64,000 nucleotides of DNA, from contig OY718806.1 in NCBI GenBank assembly GCA_963070105.1, positions 1,881,365 to 1,945,364 on the forward strand. Direction: 5' to 3'. A program made the translations under genes and the position numbers. The stretch comes from Litomosoides sigmodontis. Lineage: Eukaryota; Nematoda; Chromadorea; Rhabditida; Onchocercidae. Of the stretch, positions 45,701 to 64,000 are shown in pieces (position 1 is the first letter of the stretch; the number at the start of each line of letters is the position of its first letter). The notes below the pieces were generated by a model, which worked only from the letters and a program-made list of their open reading frames with translations, did no database searches and was not told the origin of the DNA.

Positions 45701-45726
45701 CTTTTGATAATGATGAAGATTTGTGA
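39709..45726 (+). CDS. vps-11: VPS11, HOPS/CORVET core subunit
   Basis: Class C core subunit of the HOPS and CORVET tethering complexes for late endosome/lysosome fusion. Model of 22 exons, 983 aa (human about 941): 39709-39807, 39888-40055, 40382-40602, 40930-41098, 41246-41329, 41439-41593, 41761-41982, 42081-42155, 42225-42303, 42411-42593, 42863-43009, 43106-43196, 43318-43469, 43637-43700, 43833-43983, 44063-44137, 44252-44338, 44401-44524, 44759-44841, 44935-45099, 45228-45291, 45433-45726. N-terminal beta-propeller (WRQFSFFEKHNV, EDEDGTNSLVKLWQL), alpha-solenoid (LFKKNLYDLAV, YGDYLYR, HHTTILLNCYTRL), then RING-H2: C819, C822, C835, H837, H840, C843, C854, C857. The tail goes past the human end and holds NPF at 956 and 975. 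Start at 39709 is the only ATG in frame before WRQFSFF. Three junctions need weak donors (GTTCCT at 39808, GTTGGT at 43197, GTGACG at 43701), so exons 12-15 are the least sure. Confidence 0.95.
45640..45726 (+). other. VPS11 C-terminal tail with two NPF motifs
   Basis: The last exon encodes RNPFIPK (NPF at 45640-45648) and TNPFDNDEDL at the very end (NPF at 45697-45705). NPF is the core ligand of EH domains, and NPF followed by acidic residues is the form preferred by the C-terminal EH domain of EHD/RME-1 recycling proteins. The region between the RING and the tail is Ser/Asn/Arg-rich and probably disordered. That it binds an EH protein is inference. Confidence 0.7.
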
Positions 45727-47480
45727 AATTTTAAAGCTTTATCTATATCATGGAGAATGTATTTATCCGTATTTCGGAGGTTTTGTATTTACATAATAAC
45801 CAGAAAGCATAATCGTAGTCCTATTACCTCTGGTTTCTCCGATTTTTAGACAAGAATGTGCATAAGTGCCCTATTACGGTGTCATCATTTTGCAAACTGC
45901 GATATAGCTAGTCTTGTATTCCATTATTTGATTAAAATTTTTTCCACTGCCAAAATTCACTCCAGACCTAATTACACCGCTAAATGATTGCTAAGCAGTA
46001 TTTCAGTAAGTCTGTGTGTTAGTAACAGTGATATTAAATCAGTAGGTCCTGCCAAGGTCACACGTTTTCTTCCTGCGTTTATTCGTATATCGATAAAAAA
46101 AAAATTTGAAAATAAAAATGAACCAGTTGAATGAACTGGCCTGCCATTATTAGAAGCAATTGTTAACGTTTCATTTTTTGCAATCTTTATGATTGGTTCT
46201 CCGTCGTCAACTTGCGTAGACGTCTCAGTAAAATGTTCCAGTGAAATGTGGCCGGAATACTCCGTCTTCCTTGACGGATGCTTGATAGATGCTATTTACA
46301 TATTAAATTGGGAGTGGTTTATACGGCACTGGGAGAAAAGCAAATCTCGTGGCTCCAAGATTCATTTTCGGTGGTTTTTTTCCTTCATCTATGCTATACA
46401 TAGATCAGCTTTCCAAGACTGAAATCTCTATCCCTTAACTTTGGACGAATCCGTACCAAACTTTAACGGTTTTCGATTGCTCGTCTTCCTCTCTATAGTT
46501 GTTGAGTTTAGAAAATTCCCTATTGAATCAGAACTATTGCCAATTAAGGAATTTAGCTGGATAAATGAACGTTTAATTCCAATTCCAATAAATACAATGC
46601 GTTCGTGAGCAGTTTGCTTAACTGTGACTTCAAAAGTAGATCGCACTAGCTGAGAATGTCAAAAATTCGCTTCGATAATGAACTGATTTTTTTTTCTGCG
46701 TTTGGGTGTAATTTCAGACAATCTTTCAATGAATTCACAGGTATCAACTTTGCCCCTTATTTGCAGTAAAGGAAAAAATTTGAAAATTACAGTAGTGAAT
46801 TTTACAGCAATCTTTTTGATGTGATTTTAGAATTCCTGGAAAGTCATAGTTTTAAAAGGACCCTGACAGCAAAATTCTTATATTATGTAAAATTTTGGAA
46901 TAATAATTTTAAATTAGTAACTGTAAAGTTGCCATTTGCAGTATTCACACGTTTGAAATTCCTACAATTTTTTCAATAAGAATTCTCTTCATGGGCAAGT
47001 TCTTCAGTTTCTCCTTGTCTTCCTGCTATCGACATCAGAAAACCCAATCATTCATCATTTGCTGATTACCGATATCACTTCGATATCAGCCTTTTCTCTT
47101 CACTACCGAGTTCATTTTTTTTTCTAGTCCAAGTTCCTGTTGTAACTGTATTGCAAGATATAAGTCACTCTAAGCAAATTGAGACAAGAAAATATACCAT
47201 TACTGGGCAGCAATATATGTCACTTATACGGCAATAGATAATTTTGGTTTATCATAGAATTTCCTCGGGATTTTCTTCGTTATTTCCTTCCTCAATACTG
47301 AACATAGTCTGTATTTAGGCTAGAATAGTTATGACTGACCAAGTCCAATTGATGAACCAAATACTAGAAGGTAAAAAATGAGAAGTAATAATCAAAATTA
47401 TTGTAGTTATCAAAAAAAAATTGCAAATAACGATAAAATTTGAGGGACGGAAGTTATAGCTATTTGATAAGCTTCAAACA
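45727..47480. other. Interval between VPS11 and the third array
   Basis: Holds the VPS11 3' flank, with AATAAA-like sequence near 46111, and on the minus strand the protein-like frames described separately. From about 46780 to 47480 I see nothing convincing. Confidence 0.5.
45973..46770 (-). pseudogene. Unrecognised minus-strand gene or gene remnant
   Basis: Three protein-like open stretches follow each other on the minus strand. First, about 46770 to 46428: GKVDTCEFIERLSEITPKRR, an in-frame TGA near 46660, then VRSTFEVTVKQTAHERIVF and on to a stop at 46428. Second, about 46400 to 46307: ATG, then GATRFAFLPVPYKPLPI and stop. Third, about 46296 to 45973: about 107 codons without a stop, including KTEYSGHISLEHFTETSTQ and ending HLAV-stop. 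Acceptor-like sites (ATTCTCAG, TATAG, AAATAG) lie between them, but I could not join all three in one phase. The family is not recognised. It could be a small real gene with poorly read junctions, a decayed gene, or chance. Confidence 0.28.
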
Positions 47481-48627
<1,147 letters not shown>

Positions 48628-49954
48628 GTCTTTTTGATAAGAAGTATAAATGAAATAAAATGGAAAACTTAAAGCATGTGAACAGAACAATTTTCAATCT
48701 TTAAAAATACATTCGATCATTAATTTTTTTCTCTCGTCAAATTAATTTTATTGAAAAATCCTTTAAAAAAATTGTGAAATTATGGAATTTCAATTTTACT
48801 AATGATAATTTCAAATTAAATTGATCAAATAGCTATATGATCTTGTAAATTATTTCAAAAAAGAAATGGCATTTCTCGTAGAATATTTAATCAAAACATC
48901 AGAGGGAAAATTAAATTTTCACATGAAAATGAGTGAACGATTATTTATCAATCTAAGATATCTTCGAACATGTATTAAACTAAATGTAAAGTTATTTCAC
49001 ACTAGAAAAATCAGTAAAAATTTAAGTCATTCATTCTACTGGATGAACATTGGCATTGTGGAAAAATGTTAACAATACATGTTATAAGTCATAAAAATTT
49101 CACCGCTGTTGCATCTTTCGGCACATTATCTATCCGAATTTCTTCATCGAATCTTGCGGAATGTATCCCTGAAAATGAGCTATTTAGTAAAAAATTTAAA
49201 ATGTAAAATTACTGAGTTACCTTTCATGTTGCATTTCTTAGATTCTACTGGAACAGAAAAATTTTAACTAAAATAGCTGATTGATAGGAATAGAGATTTC
49301 TAAGTGGGAAGAATTAAAACGTTCAGAAAATTCACATTTCTTAATGCCAAAACTTGTTGAAGATGTGATCGTCAATCAATCTTCCACGTATCAAATGTAT
49401 GCTTGTCAATTATTCCTCCTTTAATTCCTCCCTAATTTCTTGAATAATTGATATTTTGGAAATGAGACAGGAGATGCTTAGCAACAGTTTAAATTATTTA
49501 TTAATGAAATTCCAAATGAAAGATGAGAGAGATCATAGGGAGAAAAAAAGAACATAACCCATGCACTTTCAATATTTTCAAATGACAAATTAATTTCAAA
49601 AAGATTAGTAAAAAATACAAGAAGTGAGTAAACTACGTTATGCTAAATGTTATAAAGATATTTCACGCATTTAGGAAGGTAAGTAGTAAATATTATAGAA
49701 AAATTTAGCTCTATTTTAGGAACGTAGAAGTTTGAAAAAAAAATGAAATATTTTCTTACAGCACAAAAAAGAAACAGACAAACTTTTCTTTTTCTTCATT
49801 ATTAAAGAGAAAGAGCGATGAAAAAAAAAAAGAAGAGGAAATTTTGATACTTCAACGGCAAATCTTTTTGTTAATTTTGGAAATGAAAGTATTGATTTGC
49901 AAATTAAAATAATTGAAATTTTATGAAGTAAGTAGATTGCCAGTTTTTTTTCTT
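48628..49954. other. 3' flank of the PMCA gene
   Basis: Presumed 3' untranslated and intergenic DNA downstream of the PMCA stop codon. AT-rich, with no recognisable second gene. Confidence 0.5.
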
Positions 49955-58578
<8,624 letters not shown>

Positions 58579-59174
58579 ACCTCTTTATCGGTGATTTCCG
58601 TAAATTATCACACTTGTTAAATTATGAATATTATCAGCATTCATCCATTCATTCATTCATTCATACAAAGCAGCTATTTTCGTTAGAAAAACGAAAATTT
58701 TATCTTCTTTGAATTTTGCAAATCCTCTCGATCAAGTCTAAAATTTCACAAATTAGTGAGACAGAGAGAGAGAGAAAGAGAGAAAAACAAAAGCATTAAA
58801 TCCATTGAGCGTGTTATTTCAACTAACAGAATAAATAATTTTCAAAGATGCTAACAGCAATAACAACAATAACAACAACAACAACAACAACAACTAAACA
58901 AGAATGAAATTTCATCGTCGATGTTCCAAATGCTAATTAAGCTTAATGCATATATCAATAGCTGATATACTTGTTAGTTGTATTGCTTTCATTCTGTTGT
59001 TGGTACTGTTACTGTTTCCTGCTACGGTATGCATACATTTTGCCATAGCTCAATGGTGACTCAGTATTTTGACATTTTTCATTTCTAAGGCATTATCATC
59101 CTTCAATAACTACAACAAAAATCAATCTCTTACACTTTTCATTCCTCAATTATTTCAACACCATTTTGACGAGA

Positions 59175-59220
<46 letters not shown>

Positions 59221-59800
59221 AAGAAAGAGGAAAGAGAAGAAAGCCATCAATTTCCAGCATGTTAGAAAAAAAATCAAAATTTCATTCATTTTCTTTTTCA
59301 ATTAAGTTACCGATTATTAAGCATCTTCTTTCGAGAGTATCAGTTCAGATAGTGAATTGTAGGAATATGAACGAGCCGTGTGGAAATCTTGAATTTTAGT
59401 AATTTGAAGACACAGAAAGAAACGAAACAGGCGAAAAACAAAAGCGCTAAAAGTAACAAAACCCTCCAAAAATTCTGGTCAAACTAATCATAATAACACC
59501 AAAACAAAAACATTGTAATGAAATGACAAAGAAATAAAAAATCGTAAAATTAAAATTCATAAAAAAAAAAGTAGCAATAGAGAGGAAATCAATAAATACA
59601 CATATGTACGTCACTTAAAAGAACCATGAAATAAGAATATCAAAATATCAATAACCCAAATTAGACATACTACAAAAGTAATTTAACAAAAAATGAATTT
59701 CAACCAAAATAATTGCAATATTTTACTCAAAAATAACAACAAAAAGTGAATACCACCTAAAGCGAATATAAAATATAACATTTCACAGGTAATAAATAGG

Positions 59801-59878
<78 letters not shown>

Positions 59879-60179
59879 CATAACACATAAATTTAATTCA
59901 AAAAACCAAATTATTTATCGTAAGTTACAGCACCTACTATAAATAAGTTTTACTCCTTTTTTTTCCAAAAATAATTTATACAGCAAATATAGAAAGCAAC
60001 GAAATGGTGAAAACTTGAGCAAAAGAATGCAAATGACAGGCACGAGGAAAAAATATGGGTAAATTGAAGGGAAAGTGAAAAAATGATGCAGAAAAAGGAC
60101 AGTGTGTTTATTGCGTGCGTGTATGCGTGTGCGTGTGTATGTGTGTGTGTGTGTTTGTGTGCGTGTGCTTGTGTGATAG
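58579..60179. other. 5' flank of the PMCA gene
   Basis: No gene recognised. It holds a short CATT run (about 58639-58662), an imperfect AAC/ACA tract near 58860-58895, (GA)n at 59181-59217 and (AT)n at 59803-59877, then degenerate GT at 60115-60175. Upstream PMCA exons or alternative promoters could lie here but were not seen. Confidence 0.5.
59803..59877. repeat. (AT)n microsatellite, ~75 bp
   Basis: Pure alternating AT run without interruptions. Confidence 0.97.
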
Positions 60180-61370
<1,191 letters not shown>

Positions 61371-63119
61371 ATAGTGGTAAGATTTTGAATAAAATGCACT
61401 GAAATGATTGGGATGATGATGATTTAACAAATAGGGAATTTTCTGTGATTTTGTGAAAATCAATGATTTTATTAAATTTACAACCGTTAAATACTATTAC
61501 ACATTTCAATGTAACACTTCTTTTCAACTTTGTTCATTCTCTCTTTCATTCCTTCCTCTCCAAACACTCTCAAATCAAACTCTAACACTTCATTTCCTAA
61601 AATTTTCATCGAAAAATTTCTTCCTTGCATTGTTTTGCAGCCTTATTCCTTATGTCTTAATTTCAAACGATTTGTAAAAATGATTACTACAATGATTGAA
61701 ATTCGATCTATGCTTCTTTTATGCATAAAGAAAGCGGAAAAATGCAAGAAGATATGAAAGACTGGAGAAAAAAAATTATATCAAAATTTTATATTATATG
61801 CTTAAGTTGCGTTTAAACAATGTAGTATATGCTTACTCGATAATTAGAAAATCTTTTCCTAAAATTTTAAGTATGTGTATAAGCATATTCCGAATATTGT
61901 TATTACTGTGATAATGTAATTTCCATCACTTTTTTCTTAAAATTTCGTCTTTCTACAAAAGAAAAGAGAAAAACGGTGAAATCAAATTTAAGGAAAAAAA
62001 ACTGGAACACATTTGGTTGCTAAAATGTTAGAAACAACAATTAATGAATAAATAAATTAAATTAAACTTATTAGATGGAATTTAATTCTAGAATTGCTAG
62101 CGCAAGTTTAAATATACAAAGACTAGATTGTAGAAATGCGGAGGCACAATGGGAATTGAATATTCAAGCAACTGCAGCATCTATCTGATTGATTGATTAA
62201 GTTTAAATTTGCCAGGCAAAAGTGATCAGACTAGTGAACATACACATTATATCTCTTCAATGCTACTCATCCCTACGACTATTATCAAAGGATTTATCCG
62301 AAATTTTTTTTAAAAATAGTGTAATATAACAATTCTGTGTGATCGAACATTCATCGGATAAATTTAAATTGAACAATGCACCACTGTTACCTCGCGTTCA
62401 TTCTGTTATAAAAATGAAAAAAAAAATGCAAAGCAAAAATTATTTTGAAAAAAAAATCACCATAGAATGTGTTAAATTGTATTTAAAAAACAATCTACAA
62501 ACAGAGTAGGAAAATTTTTTAAAAAAAACGTTTTACTTCTCTAACATATTTTTCTATCGGAAATCAATTTAAATTTCATTGTTCTTGAAATTTTTTATGC
62601 CGTATTCTTTTATTTCACTCAGGAACGTTTCGTCTTGTCTTGTTGATGAGGTAGCAAAACCAAAAAGTATATATGAATTGTTGAAATTGTGTGATACAAT
62701 TGAAATCAAAAAAAAAATCATTTGATCTTTTCAAATAAAACTATAATATTTATAAACATAGCGAGAAAAATTAGAAAAGAGAAAAACGGTGAAATCAAAT
62801 TTAAGTGAATTTTACTGTGTTCAGATGTAAATTTTGAATTATGTTTTGCATCGTTCAATAAAACTCTCGCGGTGACAAATTGATAAGTTAAATGAAATTA
62901 ACATTGAATTTTTTAAAAAAAAAAGATTTCGTTTCTTTGATTCTTAAATTACTAGAACTTTTTTATGAATGAGAAAGTCAATGCAAATATCATTTTTCGT
63001 AATTTAAAAATTCATTTTTCAAGTAAATACGTGATATTTTCATTGCTACGATAAAAGAGATGTTATCAATGAACTAAGCAAATAACGCAATGATAACTTT
63101 TAGAGGAAGGAATATTTTA

Positions 63120-63121
<2 letters not shown>

Positions 63122-63218
<97 letters not shown>

Positions 63219-63237
63219 TTATATATATTTATATATA
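63122..63237. repeat. (AT)n microsatellite, ~115 bp
   Basis: Alternating AT run with a few TTTATAT breaks at its right end. Confidence 0.95.
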
Positions 63238-63583
63238 TAATACATATATTTTAAGGTGACATATTTACATGCTAGTTTCTTTTGTTTTCCTTCCATTTAT
63301 TCTCCTTTTTTGTTTCAAATGCATTGGAAAAAGTTTTGATGTCAAAATTTTTGACTTCAAAGAAAAAGAATGTATAACTTTTGATGATGGAAGAAGTGAC
63401 AGGAATATGAAATTTTATTGAAATGTTCAATCATTAGTGATTGAATTTAGTGGACAACAACACCCCAAAGATGTTATAATATAGTGGAATGAGGAAGGAA
63501 GATATTGCTGCAGCAAATTCGGTTAGCACTGGTGAAACCTGCTGATATATTACCAAGGTGTGTTTCAAATCAAAATACATTCT

Positions 63584-63665
63584 ATTGACACACACACACA
63601 CACACACACAAACACACACAAACACACACACACTCACACACACACACACACATACACACACACAC
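63584..63665. repeat. (CA)n microsatellite
   Basis: CA run of about 80 bp with AAACAC, CTCAC and ATAC interruptions. Confidence 0.95.
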
Positions 63666-63829
63666 AGATACATACATACAAGATTAACTATTCAATATAT
63701 ATTTCAACGTCATGCGCTTAAAAAAATTAATGCTATCATTTACGAGATTTTTTACTAAAGTAAAATTAGACAAACTTTCTTCATTAAATTTAATTCGCTT
63801 AAATTATATTTTCCTTGAAACGATAAGTA

Positions 63830-63993
<164 letters not shown>

Positions 63994-64000
63994 TAATTCG

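Noticed and set aside
46189..46422. 77-codon plus-strand frame (Trp-rich) after VPS11
   Set aside because: No family resemblance; the minus strand of the same segment looks more protein-like, and neither is proven.

Overview
The window looks like nuclear DNA of a nematode, most probably a clade III (spirurid or filarial-like) worm. The reasons are the AT-rich sequence, the many short introns (often 50-300 bases, with T-rich acceptors ending in CAG, TAG or AAG), compact genes, and protein sequences that read as worm versions of conserved eukaryotic genes. This placement is an inference from style and families, not from a database match.

Layout. About 1-23.5 kb holds no gene I can support; it is AT-rich filler with many microsatellites, including an AAT array (12.8-13.4 kb) and an ACT array (21.6-22.3 kb). 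A plus-strand RNF38/RNF44-like RING-H2 ubiquitin ligase gene occupies 23.7-28.2 kb (9 coding exons, 511 aa). After a gene-free gap comes a minus-strand ethanolamine-phosphate cytidylyltransferase gene (PCYT2; 10 exons, 394 aa) at 33.6-36.5 kb, bracketed by two ~687-bp direct repeats that are about 98% identical (32.5-33.2 and 37.8-38.5 kb). A plus-strand VPS11 gene (22 exons, 983 aa by my model) covers 39.7-45.7 kb. A third large array (AAT, 47.5-48.6 kb) separates it from a minus-strand plasma-membrane calcium ATPase gene (PMCA/mca; 23 exons, 49.95-58.58 kb). A fourth large array (AAT, 60.2-61.3 kb) and several AT and CA arrays fill the end.

The four genes are all housekeeping and I see no operon: RNF38-like and PCYT2 are convergent, PCYT2 and VPS11 divergent, VPS11 and PMCA convergent. 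They act separately: ubiquitin ligation, phosphatidylethanolamine synthesis (CDP-ethanolamine), endolysosomal tethering (HOPS/CORVET) and calcium export.

Most notable: (1) an exact 30-bp duplication in PMCA exon 2 that puts an in-frame TAA just before the first membrane segment, in a gene otherwise intact over 23 exons; (2) the direct repeats that bracket exactly one gene, PCYT2; (3) a C-terminal tail on VPS11 with two NPF motifs, the last followed by acidic residues; (4) four nearly perfect trinucleotide arrays of 0.57-1.15 kb; (5) open, protein-like but stop-interrupted minus-strand sequence between VPS11 and the third array. I found no obviously new multi-gene system. Exon ends were worked out by hand from reading frame and GT/AG rules and have not been checked against RNA.
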